Assembly (NCBI GenBank): GCA_027491085.1
Contig: JAIXWW010000019.1
Location: forward strand, 1-64,000
Source of the DNA: Bacteroidota bacterium
Lineage (GTDB): Bacteria > Bacteroidota > Bacteroidia > UKL13-3
DNA: 64,000 nt
Direction of reading: 5' to 3'
Both the position numbers and the translations under genes were made by a program. Numbering within the stretch: the first letter of the stretch is position 1; each line of letters starts with the position of its first letter. The notes below the pieces were generated by a model, which worked only from the letters and a program-made list of their open reading frames with translations, was not told the DNA's origin and made no database searches. Shown piece after piece: positions 8,640 through 18,052 of the stretch.

Positions 8640-9658
8640 TGGAAACAATAGAAAAATTGACATCAAAAGATTTTGCTTCAGACCAAGAGGTACGTTGGTG
8701 TCCGGGTTGTGGCGATTATAGTATATTAAAACAAGTACAAACGGTATTGCCTGATTTAGGCAGACCAAAAGAAGAGTTTGTATTTATTTCGGGAATTGGT
8801 TGTTCAAGCCGTTTTCCATATTACATGGATACATTTGGTATGCACAGTATTCATGGAAGAGCTACTGCAATTGCTACTGGCTTAAAAGCTACTCGTCCTG
8901 AACTTTCAGTTTGGATTATAACTGGCGATGGTGACTCAATGAGTATTGGTGGAAACCATTTCATACACATGTTGCGCAGGAATCCTGATGTAAATGTATT
9001 GTTGTTTAACAATCAAATTTACGGATTAACCAAAGGTCAATATTCACCGACAAGTGAGCAAGGTAAAGTTACCAAATCGTCTCCAATTGGAAGTGTAGAT
9101 TATCCGTTTAACCCTATCGCATTAGCTTTAGGTGCCGATGCTACTTTTGTGGCTCGTACGTTAGATAGAGATCCAAAACACCAACAAGCAGTTATAAAAA
9201 GAGGTTACGAGCATAAAGGAACTTCCATGGTTGAAATTTACCAAAACTGTAATGTTTTTAATGATGGCGCCTTTGAAGTTTATACTGAAAAAGGAACTAA
9301 AAAAGAAAATATTTTACTGATGGAAAATGGCAAACCATTAATTTTTGGCGCTAATGATGACAAAGGAATTATGCTTGATGGTTTTAAACCAATCATTGTA
9401 AATTTAGCTGATGTTTCTGCCAACGATTTATGGATACACGATGAAACTGATTTAGTAAAAGCTACTATTCTTTCGCGCTTTTACGATGATCCAACTCATC
9501 CTGACCATAAACCACGTCCGTTTGGCGTATTTTATGTTAATTCAAACAAAAATACTTTTGACGAATTGTTCAATAATCAAATGGATGCAGCAATGGCTAA
9601 AGGCTTGGGCGATTTAGATAAACTAATAGCAGGTAACGAAACTTGGGTAGTTAACTAA
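8639..9658 (+). CDS. korB: 2-oxoacid:ferredoxin oxidoreductase, beta subunit
   Basis: The 339-residue subunit carries the thiamine diphosphate site (GDGDSMSIGGNHFIHMLRRN followed by NNQIYGLTKGQYSPTS) and the CPGCGDY motif near residue 22, which supplies ligands for the [4Fe-4S] cluster. It pairs with KorA, and its start codon overlaps the korA stop by one base. No separate ferredoxin-type delta subunit is encoded here, as is usual for KorAB. A terminator follows directly. Confidence 0.93.
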   Translation: METIEKLTSKDFASDQEVRWCPGCGDYSILKQVQTVLPDLGRPKEEFVFISGIGCSSRFPYYMDTFGMHSIHGRATAIATGLKATRPELSVWIITGDGDSMSIGGNHFIHMLRRNPDVNVLLFNNQIYGLTKGQYSPTSEQGKVTKSSPIGSVDYPFNPIALALGADATFVARTLDRDPKHQQAVIKRGYEHKGTSMVEIYQNCNVFNDGAFEVYTEKGTKKENILLMENGKPLIFGANDDKGIMLDGFKPIIVNLADVSANDLWIHDETDLVKATILSRFYDDPTHPDHKPRPFGVFYVNSNKNTFDELFNNQMDAAMAKGLGDLDKLIAGNETWVVN

Positions 9659-9681
9659 TATTTACTTTTTAATACAATCAT

Positions 9682-9714
9682 TAAAAAAGCTCAACTTAAA
9701 GTTGGGCTTTTTTA
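9682..9714 (+). terminator. Rho-independent terminator after korB
   Basis: AAAAAGCTCAAC and GTTGGGCTTTTT form a stem (one G-T pair) with a five-base loop and a T run, 24 bp after the korB stop. Confidence 0.88.
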
Positions 9715-9774
9715 ATTTAAAACCAATGAATAATAGCATTTTAGTTGATTTTTAGTACTAATAAAAATAAGCAC

Positions 9775-9804
9775 TTGTTTATATTATTCAATTTACTATA
9801 CTTG
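9775..9804 (+). promoter_or_regulatory. Candidate promoter for rho
   Basis: TTG at 9775-9777 is followed after 19 bp by TATACTTG at 9797-9804, one mismatch from the Bacteroidota -33/-7 pattern TTG-N19-TAnnTTTG. It would leave a leader of about 125 nt before rho. Such long leaders often precede the autoregulated rho gene; no defined attenuator is apparent to me. Confidence 0.4.
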
Positions 9805-9935
9805 CAGGCAGAAAAAGAGTTGATAGTATTTTTATACATCACCCAATCATCATTTTTCTTCAAATTGTTGCATTATTTGCAATATCAAAAATAAAATCAA
9901 AACAAAATTTATTGTAAACAACTTTACACTACTAC

Positions 9936-11711
9936 ATGTACGAAACATCTAATTTGAATCTAATGCTAGTTTCTGAACTAAGAACATTGGCTGAAACATT
10001 GAAAATCAAGAACATTGAATCCTTAAGTAAAGAACAATTAGTGGCTACTATTGCTGAGAAATCAAATCAAGAAAAAACCACTGATGCTGCAGCTCCTAAA
10101 GTACGCAAACCAAGGGTAAAAAAAGAAAAAGTAGAAACAAAAACTACTGAAACTACCGAAGAACAAATATCAATTGAACTACCTTTAGTAGTAGTAGAAG
10201 AAAAAGTAGAAACTCCAGAAGTGGAAACTCCTGTGGCAAATGCTGCTCCCACTAAAATAAGACAAGAACGTCCTGTAAGAAATAATAATGATAACAGAGA
10301 ACGTCATAACAGACCAAGAATAAATAATAATACTCCTGATGCAACAGAAAATACTGAAAGTAATTTTAACAATAACAATGCTGCAAGTGAGAATACAGTT
10401 ACTGAAAATACTACTCCTTTAGAAACCAATTTAGGAGAAACAGTAAAAACTGAAAATAACGGTTCTGAAAAACCAAATACTAATTCTGAAAATAAAGATT
10501 TACCAAGAGATAATCGCCCGCCAAACCGTTGGGATAAAAATAACCGCAACGACAGACAAAATTTTAGGGAGAAAGAAAAACAAGAATATGTAGAACTTGA
10601 TGGTATAGTTACCTGCGAAGGTGTATTAGAAACCATGATGGATGGCTACGGATTTTTGCGTTCGAGCGATTACAACTACATGTCGAGCCCTGATGATGTC
10701 TATGTTTCTCCATCTCAAATAAAATTATTTGGTTTAAAAACTGGTGATACAGTGAAAGGAACCATTCGCCCTCCAAAAGAAGGTGAAAAATATTTTGCTT
10801 TAATAAAAGTAGAATCCATAAATGGTCGCGTACCTGCTGAGGTAAGGGATAGAATTGCATTTGAGCATTTAACCCCTCTTTTCCCTGACGAGCGTTTGCG
10901 TTTGGCCGATAATGCAAGTACTTATTCAACCAGAATTATTGATATTTTAGCTCCAATTGGTAAAGGTCAACGTGGTTTAATTGTGGCACAACCTAAAACA
11001 GGTAAAACCATTTTATTAAAAGACATTGCCAATGCAATTGCTAAAAATCATCCTGAGGTATATTTATTAGTTTTATTAATTGATGAACGCCCAGAAGAGG
11101 TTACAGATATGCAGCGCAGTGTAAGAGCTGAAGTAGTAGCAAGTACCTTTGATGAGCCTGCTGAAAAGCATGTAAAATTAGCCAATATGGTTTTAGAAAA
11201 AGCCAAACGTATGGTTGAATGCGGGCATGATGTGGTCATTTTATTGGATTCAATTACACGTATGGCTCGTGCATTTAATACAGTTGCACCTTCATCGGGT
11301 AAAGTGCTTTCAGGTGGTGTGGAAGCTAATGCATTACACAAACCAAAACGCTTTTTTGGAGCAGCCCGTAAAATTGAAAATGGTGGTTCATTAACCATTA
11401 TTGCTACTGCTTTAATTGATACAGGTTCAAAAATGGATGAGGTAATTTTTGAAGAGTTTAAAGGTACTGGTAATATGGAATTACAGTTAGATAGAAAACT
11501 AGCTAATAAACGTATTTACCCAGCTATTGATATTGTTTCATCGAGTACACGTAGAGATGATTTATTATTGGATAAATCAACCATTCAGCGCCTTTGGGTG
11601 CTTCGCAATCATATTGCTGATATGAATGCCGAAGAAGCCATGAACGTAGTGTTAAACCATATGAAAGCTACCAAAACTAACGAAGAGTTTTTAGCTACCA
11701 TGAATGGATAA
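9936..11711 (+). CDS. rho: Transcription termination factor Rho
   Basis: The 591-residue hexameric RNA helicase has a Rho_N helical domain (about residues 5-45), a long low-complexity insert rich in Asn, Glu, Thr and Arg (about 46-210), a cold-shock-like primary RNA-binding domain (about 225-290) and the RecA-type ATPase. The Walker A motif PKTGKT is at 353-358 and Walker B is [10 protein letters not shown]. The usual length without the insert is about 420 residues; Asn/Arg-rich inserts are typical of Bacteroidota Rho and may promote RNA binding or phase separation. It is followed by a strong terminator. Confidence 0.95.
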   Translation: MYETSNLNLMLVSELRTLAETLKIKNIESLSKEQLVATIAEKSNQEKTTDAAAPKVRKPRVKKEKVETKTTETTEEQISIELPLVVVEEKVETPEVETPVANAAPTKIRQERPVRNNNDNRERHNRPRINNNTPDATENTESNFNNNNAASENTVTENTTPLETNLGETVKTENNGSEKPNTNSENKDLPRDNRPPNRWDKNNRNDRQNFREKEKQEYVELDGIVTCEGVLETMMDGYGFLRSSDYNYMSSPDDVYVSPSQIKLFGLKTGDTVKGTIRPPKEGEKYFALIKVESINGRVPAEVRDRIAFEHLTPLFPDERLRLADNASTYSTRIIDILAPIGKGQRGLIVAQPKTGKTILLKDIANAIAKNHPEVYLLVLLIDERPEEVTDMQRSVRAEVVASTFDEPAEKHVKLANMVLEKAKRMVECGHDVVILLDSITRMARAFNTVAPSSGKVLSGGVEANALHKPKRFFGAARKIENGGSLTIIATALIDTGSKMDEVIFEEFKGTGNMELQLDRKLANKRIYPAIDIVSSSTRRDDLLLDKSTIQRLWVLRNHIADMNAEEAMNVVLNHMKATKTNEEFLATMNG

Positions 11712-11736
11712 ACACAAAAACTTATACAAATAGCTT

Positions 11737-11766
11737 AAAAAGAGGTGCAGGTCACCTCTTTTTTTA
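11737..11766 (+). terminator. Rho-independent terminator after rho
   Basis: AAAAAGAGGTG and CACCTCTTTTT form an 11-bp stem with a five-base loop, followed by more T. Confidence 0.88.
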
Positions 11767-11839
11767 TTTTATTGCCATTATTTTGTAATAAAACAGAATA
11801 AATAAATATATTGCAATTGAAATAAAAGCTAACAATTAA

Positions 11840-13060
11840 ATGGTAAGTAATAAGAGTTACAAATATGGAAAAACCTATTTTCTAGCTATTATTTTAGGAG
11901 TGGCATTGGTTTTTGCAAATCAAATTTTTATTCAATATGCATTAAATAAATACCAAACCAATAATCAATTAATCAATATAATCAAAAATCAAAAATTAAC
12001 GAGCCAAAGAATTGCGCTTTTAATTTATAAAAATAAAGAAAATACATTTAATCCAGATGAACTTCATTTAGCATTAAGTACTTGGTTTAATAATCACAGT
12101 GATTTGAAGTATGGCAATGAATTACGTAATATTCCAACAATTGACAATAAGGAGATATTACTCAAACTATATTATTTAGACAAGAACATAATTTTTCTAA
12201 GAAATGAGCTAAAAACAAAGACAATATTCGATTCTTTAAGTTTAGTGGCAATATTCGAAAACCAAGATTATTACCTCAGAAAGATGGAAGTTATAGAGAG
12301 TGAATTACAACACGATAATGATAAATTTTTATTAACAACTATTGTCATTGAATTTGTTTTCGCTCTTTTATCCATAATCATTATTATTCTTGAATTTAGA
12401 TATTATATCAAACCTTTAAACAACCGAGTTAAGGAACAAATACAAACCATAAAAGAAGGAAATATTTCCTTAATAGAATGTAAAAATAAACTTAAATCCA
12501 TTCTTGATTGCACCAACGATATTTATATTCTTTTTGATTTGGATTATAATATCCAACTTTACAATACCAAGGCAGAACAAGAAATAAAACTGTTATTCAA
12601 CAAACAAATAAAACTGAATAGTAACTTTTTAAGTACCATTTTTCCAGAGTATGCCATTGCCTTTAAAGAAGATATTTCAAAAGCACTCACCAATGGTAAT
12701 TATAAAATAGACCGACAAATAAAAACATCAGAACAACAGATATTTTGGTATGAATTACGCTACTTTAGTGTATATGATTCTGAAAATGAATTAAAAGGTA
12801 TTTCCTTTAATGCAAGAAGTATTAATGAACAAAAAAAAGCGGAAGAAAAGGTTAATAAACAAATAAAAACACTTGGGGAAATTGCATGGTTTCAATCGCA
12901 TGAGTTAAGAAAACCTTTGGCCAATATTTTAGGTATTTTACCACTTATTGAACCAGATTCATCTCACCCTGAAAACGAAAAATTGATTAATTACTTATTT
13001 CAAGAGACTAAAAATTTAGATAATTTAATTAAAACTATAAGTAATAAAACCGAAGCTTAA
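11840..13060 (+). CDS. Membrane sensor with PAS domain and DHp motif but no ATPase domain
   Basis: The 406-residue protein has a transmembrane helix at about 12-32, an extracytoplasmic sensor region similar to type IV pili-type (PilJ-like) domains, a second helix at about 165-187, a PAS domain (about 215-330, starting CKNKLKSILDCTNDIYILFD), and a histidine kinase phosphoacceptor box, SHELRKPLANILG, with H354. It ends about 50 residues later, with no N, G1, F or G2 box. It therefore cannot bind ATP itself and either is phosphorylated by a partner kinase or acts without phosphorylation. The stop is followed at once by a good terminator, so recent truncation by frameshift looks unlikely. No response regulator is adjacent. 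Confidence 0.82.
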   Translation: MVSNKSYKYGKTYFLAIILGVALVFANQIFIQYALNKYQTNNQLINIIKNQKLTSQRIALLIYKNKENTFNPDELHLALSTWFNNHSDLKYGNELRNIPTIDNKEILLKLYYLDKNIIFLRNELKTKTIFDSLSLVAIFENQDYYLRKMEVIESELQHDNDKFLLTTIVIEFVFALLSIIIIILEFRYYIKPLNNRVKEQIQTIKEGNISLIECKNKLKSILDCTNDIYILFDLDYNIQLYNTKAEQEIKLLFNKQIKLNSNFLSTIFPEYAIAFKEDISKALTNGNYKIDRQIKTSEQQIFWYELRYFSVYDSENELKGISFNARSINEQKKAEEKVNKQIKTLGEIAWFQSHELRKPLANILGILPLIEPDSSHPENEKLINYLFQETKNLDNLIKTISNKTEA

Positions 13061-13064
13061 TAAT

Positions 13065-13100
13065 AAAAAAGGCCACTCAAAAATTTGAGTGGCCTTTTCG
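13065..13100. terminator. Bidirectional terminator
   Basis: AAAAGGCCACTCAAA and TTTGAGTGGCCTTTT form a nearly perfect 15-bp stem with T runs on both strands, between the sensor gene and convergent odhB. Confidence 0.9.
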
Positions 13101-13119
13101 ATTGGTTATATTTTTTAAA

Positions 13120-14307
13120 TTATAATCCTAAAATCATTTTGTTGGGATCATTGCCTTCGGTTAATAACATCACAGGATTTTCTAAGCATTGTTTTACTTT
13201 TACTAAAAATCCTACAGACTCACGTCCATCAATGATTCTATGGTCGTAACTTAATGCCAAATACATCATTGGGCGCGCTACAATTTGACCATCTTTAACA
13301 ACAGGACGTTCAATTATATTATGCATTCCTAAAATGGCAGATTGAGGAGCATTGATAATTGGTGTACTCATCATACTACCAAAAACACCACCATTGGTAA
13401 TGGTAAAAGTTCCACCTGTCATTTCATCTAAACTCAATTTGTTTTCACGTGCTTTTCCAGCTAAACGTAATACTTCTGCTTCAATTTCGGCTAAACTCAT
13501 GCTTTCAGCATTTCTGATTACAGGCACTACCAAACCTTTAGGAGCAGATACCGCAATTGAAACATCACAAAAATCGTGGTAAATAATTTCTTCGCCATTG
13601 ATGTATGCATTCACAGCAGGATATTGTTTTAAAGCAACTGTAACTGCTTTGGTAAAAAAGCTCATAAAACCAAGATTTACACCATGCTTTTCTTTAAATT
13701 GAGTTTTAAATTGGTTTCGTAAATCCATAATAGGCTTCATATCTACTTCGTTAAAAGTAGTGAGCATTGCAGTTTCGTTTTTAACGGCTACCAAACGTTT
13801 TGAAACAGTTTTACGCAATGAAGTCATTTTTTCTGTTCTTTCGTTACGTGTTTTAGCTTCGTTGGTAGTGGTTTTTAACTCGGCAGTTAGAGCATCACCT
13901 TTGGTTATTCTACCATCTTTTCCTGTTCCTTTTACATCTTTAACATCAATTCCCTTTTCAGCTAAAATCTTAGCAGCAGCAGGACTTGGAAAAGGTTTAT
14001 CTGTAACTACTGGCTGCTGGCTGTTAGCCTCTGGCTTTGTTTCAGTTTTTGGAGTTTGAACCTCAGCTTTTGGAGCACTTTCATCAATTAAACAAATAAC
14101 ATCACCAACTTTTATAGTATCGCCCTCATTGCCTTTTGTAGTTAAAATACCTGCTTGTTCAGCATTTAATTCAAAGGTAGCTTTATCACTTTCTAACTCG
14201 CAAAGTAATTCGTCCATTTCTACATAGTCACCCGTTTTTTTGTTCCAACGTGCAATAGTAACTTCACTAATTGATTCGCCAACAGTAGGTACTTTAATTT
14301 CTAACAT
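13120..14307 (-). CDS. odhB: Dihydrolipoyl succinyltransferase, E2 of 2-oxoglutarate dehydrogenase
   Basis: The 395-residue E2 has one lipoyl domain (residues 1-75, lipoylated lysine in [11 protein letters not shown]), an Ala/Pro/Lys-rich linker, a peripheral subunit-binding domain (about 105-140, [16 protein letters not shown]) and the catalytic acyltransferase core. The core includes [18 protein letters not shown] and the active-site motif [10 protein letters not shown]. The core motifs fit the succinyltransferase rather than the acetyltransferase. No E1 gene (odhA/sucA) is adjacent, because the upstream neighbour is the RNase P RNA gene. The E3 candidate lpdA is elsewhere in the window. 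Confidence 0.92.
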   Translation of the reverse strand: MLEIKVPTVGESISEVTIARWNKKTGDYVEMDELLCELESDKATFELNAEQAGILTTKGNEGDTIKVGDVICLIDESAPKAEVQTPKTETKPEANSQQPVVTDKPFPSPAAAKILAEKGIDVKDVKGTGKDGRITKGDALTAELKTTTNEAKTRNERTEKMTSLRKTVSKRLVAVKNETAMLTTFNEVDMKPIMDLRNQFKTQFKEKHGVNLGFMSFFTKAVTVALKQYPAVNAYINGEEIIYHDFCDVSIAVSAPKGLVVPVIRNAESMSLAEIEAEVLRLAGKARENKLSLDEMTGGTFTITNGGVFGSMMSTPIINAPQSAILGMHNIIERPVVKDGQIVARPMMYLALSYDHRIIDGRESVGFLVKVKQCLENPVMLLTEGNDPNKMILGL

Positions 14308-14420
14308 GGTAATATATTTTGATTGTATTAATTAAATTTTTCGCAAAATAATAAATAGAATGCGTATTAAATAAAATCCTTAACTAATTTAAGTTAGTAG
14401 TTTGGTATAGTTGGTTTTGA

Positions 14421-14462
14421 AAATAAAAAAAACGACTTTCTACCTAAGCAAAAAGCCGTTTT
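14421..14462 (-). terminator. Terminator of the RNase P RNA gene
   Basis: On the minus strand AAAACGGCTTT pairs with AAAGTCGTTTT (one G-T pair) and is followed by a run of T. It lies directly after the 3' strand of helix P1 of rnpB. Confidence 0.75.
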
Positions 14463-14465
14463 ATT

Positions 14466-14853
14466 GCAAAACTATAAGCCGGGTTCTGTTTTAATTGAAT
14501 TTGCATTCCATTAAATTCTATCATTTATCTAGCTATACCATCACTGGCATAATCTATTGCAGTCTACCCATTGTATATAAAAGCGAGCCACTTTTTGAGC
14601 CGAGGCTCGATACAACCTATTTGACCTTGCAACGCATAAGGTTTACCTTGCAATATTTGTTACCAAACACCCGGTGGTCTCTTACACCGCCTTTTCACCT
14701 TTTCCAATATTTGCATACTGGTAGTTTAATTTTCTTTAGCACTGTCTGTCAGTTAATAGTTAAATTAACCGCCTACCTGTTAGGTAGTATGCTGCTCTGT
14801 GTTGCCCAGACTTTCCTCATTACCACAAGTGTAACGCGATAGAACATTTTGCT
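14466..14853 (-). ncRNA. rnpB: RNase P RNA (catalytic subunit of ribonuclease P)
   Basis: Reading the minus strand, the 5' region holds GAGGAAAGTCTGGGC, matching the conserved CR-I signature, and the 3' end holds ACAGAACCCGGCTTAT, the near-invariant CR-V segment. The GGTGTAAGAGACCACCGGGT stem (P9-P10 region) and GGGTAGACTGCA lie between. GCAAAA near the 5' end and TTTTGC near the 3' end pair as helix P1, giving a type A RNA of about 388 nt. The RNA cleaves tRNA 5' leaders. A -7 box lies 4-11 bp upstream and a terminator follows, so it is its own transcription unit. Confidence 0.95.
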
Positions 14854-14856
14854 TGG

Positions 14857-14864
14857 CAAATGTA
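14857..14864 (-). promoter_or_regulatory. -7 box of the rnpB promoter
   Basis: On the minus strand TACATTTG matches TAnnTTTG exactly. A start 5-7 bases downstream falls at 14851-14853, which is where the 5' strand of helix P1 begins. No clear TTG is seen 17-23 bp upstream; the T-rich GGTTTTAC may stand in. Confidence 0.6.
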
Positions 14865-14961
14865 ATTTTATTTTTGTAAAACCTACTTACTTTAAAGTTA
14901 TTAATAATTGCATTTTTTAGTTCCAACATTTTATTTATTTTGCATTGAAAATTAAACAATT

Positions 14962-16311
14962 ATGAAAAAATTATTTACCCCTATATTTTTGATTATTAGC
15001 CAACTATCGTTTGGTCAAATTTCAATAGTAAATAGTGATATGCCTCGCCAAAACGACACCATGCGTTTTAGCTTAGCAAACTCGGGGATTACTGCGTTGC
15101 AAGCTTCAAAAACAGGAGCTGATACTACTTGGGATTTTACTAACTTGGTAGCTAACTCGCAAGATGTAGAAAAATTTTATGCCCCTTCGTCTACTCCGTA
15201 TGTAATTCAATTTGGATTATTAAATGCAGCTACTTATGGTTTAAAAGATAATGCCTTAAACAACCTAGCAAGTTTGGGTGGAGCTGCAGGTTTTACTATT
15301 GAAAATATTTATGGATTTTATAAAAATACAGCTTCAGCAAGCGTTTTAGTTGGCCGTGGTGCTACTGTTTCAAATATTCCTTTAGGGTTAAATTTAAATC
15401 CACGAGATACTGTTTTTAAATTTCCTTTAAACTATGGCGATATTGATACTACTTACTATGCCGGTTCTACAAGCATTGCTGGTTTAGGAGGAATTGCTCA
15501 GCAAGGCAGACGCGTTAATGTGGTGGATGGTTGGGGTGTAATTAAAACTCCGTATGGTCAGTTTGATTGTATTAGAATAAAAACTACCATTACGGGTGTT
15601 GATTCAATTCAATTAAGCACTTTTAAAATTCCAATTCCTAATAATAAAACCATTTACACTTGGTATGCAAAAGGCCAACATTACCCCATCATGGAAATTA
15701 CTCAAACTATTGGTGTTGGTGCAGGTTTAACCATTAAATACAAAGATATTTACCGATCAGAAGTGTATTCAAATGCCGCTAAATTCATAGCAAGTAAAAC
15801 CATTGCTTCGCAATTTGACACCATTAACTTAACAAGTCAAAGCGCTGGTACTCCAAAATCATACGAATGGACCATTACCCCAAGTACTTTTAGGTTTGTG
15901 GGTGGTACCAACAATACTACCAGAAATCCAAGAGTTATGTTTGATCAATCAAGTAGTTACTCAGTTAAACTTAAAGTAATTTACGAAGGCGGACAAGACG
16001 ACACCTTGAGAACAAATTACATAAATGTAGTAACAACGGGTGTAAATAATTTTGAAAACAATAAACCCGAAATTAGCATTTACCCTAACCCAATAACCGA
16101 TATTTTAAATATTGAATCGAATATGAGTTTGGCTAAATCAAAAATATTAGTAACTGATTTATTAGGAAAAGAAATTGAAAATATTAGTTACAAACTTATA
16201 AGTTTAAATTCTTTACAAATAAATACAAGCAACTTGAGTAAAGGTATTTATTTGGTTAATATGGTGAATGAAAACAATTCTTCATCAACTCACAAAATTG
16301 TAATCAACTAA
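14962..16311 (+). CDS. Secreted protein with T9SS type A sorting domain
   Basis: The 449-residue protein has a signal peptide (about 1-18, ending SFGQ). A beta-rich N-terminal region follows (DTTWDFTNL, common in uncharacterised Bacteroidota exported proteins), then a PKD-like domain (about 275-355, PKSYEWTITP). The C-terminal T9SS sorting domain covers about 370-449 and begins ISIYPNPITDILNIES and ends THKIVIN. It should be exported and anchored or released through the type IX system. The ligand or function of the N-terminal part is unknown. It stands alone, divergent from rnpB. Confidence 0.88.
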   Translation: MKKLFTPIFLIISQLSFGQISIVNSDMPRQNDTMRFSLANSGITALQASKTGADTTWDFTNLVANSQDVEKFYAPSSTPYVIQFGLLNAATYGLKDNALNNLASLGGAAGFTIENIYGFYKNTASASVLVGRGATVSNIPLGLNLNPRDTVFKFPLNYGDIDTTYYAGSTSIAGLGGIAQQGRRVNVVDGWGVIKTPYGQFDCIRIKTTITGVDSIQLSTFKIPIPNNKTIYTWYAKGQHYPIMEITQTIGVGAGLTIKYKDIYRSEVYSNAAKFIASKTIASQFDTINLTSQSAGTPKSYEWTITPSTFRFVGGTNNTTRNPRVMFDQSSSYSVKLKVIYEGGQDDTLRTNYINVVTTGVNNFENNKPEISIYPNPITDILNIESNMSLAKSKILVTDLLGKEIENISYKLISLNSLQINTSNLSKGIYLVNMVNENNSSSTHKIVIN

Positions 16312-16461
16312 AAAATTAATTCATCCATTATTATACCATTACTCATAAATGAAACGTTTTTTAAGTATATTGAAATAGACAATTAACAAAAAGCAGTTGT
16401 TTTATAATAATATATGAGTTCCTCAAAAACTTAAAATCGTTTTACATTCGTAAATTATAAT

Positions 16462-17256
16462 ATGAAGAACATGAAATCAAAAAAAATAATAACCAATAGC
16501 ATTTTAGCATTCGCTTTTTTGGCGTTACTTTTTTTATTAATTTCATATCCACCAGCTAAAGCAGTATGTAATACTATCACCAAACGTTTAGGTATTACAT
16601 CGCCAAGCTACCCTGGTTTTGGTATAAATTTACCTGGTAATTACGAAATTCATGGTATTGATGTGAGTCGTCATCAGCGAGATATTGATTGGGAAGCAGT
16701 ATCAAATATGTTTGACGATCAAATAGGTGTTTCGTTTGCATTTATTAAAGCTACAGAAGGCCGCACTGTTGATGATGATTATTTTGACTATAATTGGAAA
16801 CAATGTAAAAAACACAGTATTTTACGTGGAGCCTATCACTTTTTTAGACCACATTTAACTGCTGATGAACAAGCTAATTTCTTTTTTAGTAAAGTTGACT
16901 TAGACAGAGAAGATTTACCTCCTGTATTAGACATTGAAATAAAAGGAAGTGCAACACCACAAGTTTTAAAATCGAAGGTGAAACGTTGGTTGGTTTTAAC
17001 AGAAAAACATTACGGAATTACCCCAATTATTTATACCAACTATAGTTTTTATAAACACTATTTTTCGGGTAAAGAATTTGAAAAATACCCATTTTGGATT
17101 GCCCATTATGCCACTGCCGATTTAAATGAAAAAACATCTACTTGGCACTTTTGGCAGCATAACGAAAAAGGCCATGTTAACGGAATTAGAGGCGGAGTTG
17201 ACTTTAACGTATTTAAAGGAAACTACGATGATTTATTAGGACTTTGTAAAAAGTAA
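16462..17256 (+). CDS. GH25-family lysozyme, membrane-anchored
   Basis: The 264-residue protein has an N-terminal hydrophobic segment (about 11-30) without an obvious cleavage site, then a glycoside hydrolase family 25 muramidase domain (about 60-262). Key motifs are IHGIDVSRHQRDIDW at the start of the barrel, FAFIKATEG, RGAYHFFRPH and the catalytic acidic pair in VLDIEIKG. Members cut the beta-1,4 bond between MurNAc and GlcNAc in peptidoglycan. A second methionine is four codons downstream. A bidirectional terminator follows. A role in wall turnover is inferred. Confidence 0.92.
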   Translation: MKNMKSKKIITNSILAFAFLALLFLLISYPPAKAVCNTITKRLGITSPSYPGFGINLPGNYEIHGIDVSRHQRDIDWEAVSNMFDDQIGVSFAFIKATEGRTVDDDYFDYNWKQCKKHSILRGAYHFFRPHLTADEQANFFFSKVDLDREDLPPVLDIEIKGSATPQVLKSKVKRWLVLTEKHYGITPIIYTNYSFYKHYFSGKEFEKYPFWIAHYATADLNEKTSTWHFWQHNEKGHVNGIRGGVDFNVFKGNYDDLLGLCKK

Positions 17257-17264
17257 ATAATTGC

Positions 17265-17297
17265 AAAAAAGCCAAACTTTGAGTTTGGCTTTTTTTA
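17265..17297. terminator. Bidirectional terminator
   Basis: AAAAAAGCCAAACT and AGTTTGGCTTTTTT form a perfect 14-bp stem with a three-base loop. It separates the GH25 gene from a convergent small membrane-protein gene, whose stop overlaps the T run. Confidence 0.88.
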
Positions 17298-17552
17298 TTT
17301 CTTTTCCTTAGCATTAAACGCTGTGTAAGCAAATACCAAAGCACCCAAAATTAGTACAATTACAATGGTTAAGTTGCTCCCTTTTTGGTATTGATCGTAG
17401 GCTACATAACCAATGGCACCCCAAGCAATGGCAGTTTTTAAATACGCATTGGTATATCTACCCAAATTAAGCTTTGGCAATAAAAAATAAACTACTGTTA
17501 TAATAAGTAAAATAAGGCCAATAATTAATACAAAGTTGGATGGTAATGTCAT
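17295..17552 (-). CDS. Small membrane protein, unknown function
   Basis: This 85-residue protein has three predicted membrane segments (about 6-24, 38-54 and 61-80) and ends in the charged NAKEKK. I do not recognise a family. It is the last gene of a minus-strand set with the 161-residue membrane protein and marC: 14 bp separate it from the gene upstream, and the terminator lies just past its stop. Its hydrophobic pattern and operon position support a real gene. Confidence 0.7.
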   Translation of the reverse strand: MTLPSNFVLIIGLILLIITVVYFLLPKLNLGRYTNAYLKTAIAWGAIGYVAYDQYQKGSNLTIVIVLILGALVFAYTAFNAKEKK

Positions 17553-17566
17553 ATAAATAATAGGTT

Positions 17567-18052
17567 TTAGTTATAGTAATCGTTGAGCCATTTAAAATAA
17601 ATTTGGCTACGGTTGTTTTCAAAATAAAGTGACGAAATATGAATAAGCGATTGAACAAATAAAGCCAAGCCAATGCCTTTAACCATTGGGGTATTGGCAA
17701 AAACGGTAAATAATACTATTGATAGAGCATTTAAACCTAAAAAAACATAGTTTTTGCGGTTGTAATTGGTAAGTATTTTTTTAATTTTAGGTATTTCAAT
17801 AGTGATTATTTGTTGCACATTTTCTTTAGCAGTAAGCATGACAAACTCTCGTTCTGAATTGGTTTTCATGAAAGTTTTAACGCCTAAAATGGTTTGAGAT
17901 GATCCAAATACAAAAAAAGGAATTGCAAATCCTAGTGATATTGCATTCATACTAGCAATGAAAAAATAAATAGAAAGTATTGTAGCAAAAATTCCTAATA
18001 CTAAAAACAATAAACTTTGTGCTTTTTGAGCATTATAAAACTTTTGTATCAT
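17567..18052 (-). CDS. Membrane protein of unknown function
   Basis: The 161-residue protein has two N-terminal hydrophobic segments (about 13-33 and 38-58), a charged middle (about 60-100, with KENVQQIITIEIPKIKKIL) and two more hydrophobic stretches (about 103-140). I do not recognise the family. Its ATG overlaps the TGA of marC by four bases (ATGA), indicating translational coupling. That suggests an association with the MarC-family protein, but the role is unknown. Confidence 0.72.
   Translation of the reverse strand: MIQKFYNAQKAQSLLFLVLGIFATILSIYFFIASMNAISLGFAIPFFVFGSSQTILGVKTFMKTNSEREFVMLTAKENVQQIITIEIPKIKKILTNYNRKNYVFLGLNALSIVLFTVFANTPMVKGIGLALFVQSLIHISSLYFENNRSQIYFKWLNDYYN

Noticed and set aside
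10304..10636. A 110-codon minus-strand frame within rho
   Set aside because: It is the antisense of the low-complexity insert of rho, where stop codons are rare by composition.
14495..14842. A 115-codon open frame on the plus strand
   Set aside because: It lies wholly antisense to the RNase P RNA gene, whose conserved segments explain the sequence. The peptide has no recognisable features.
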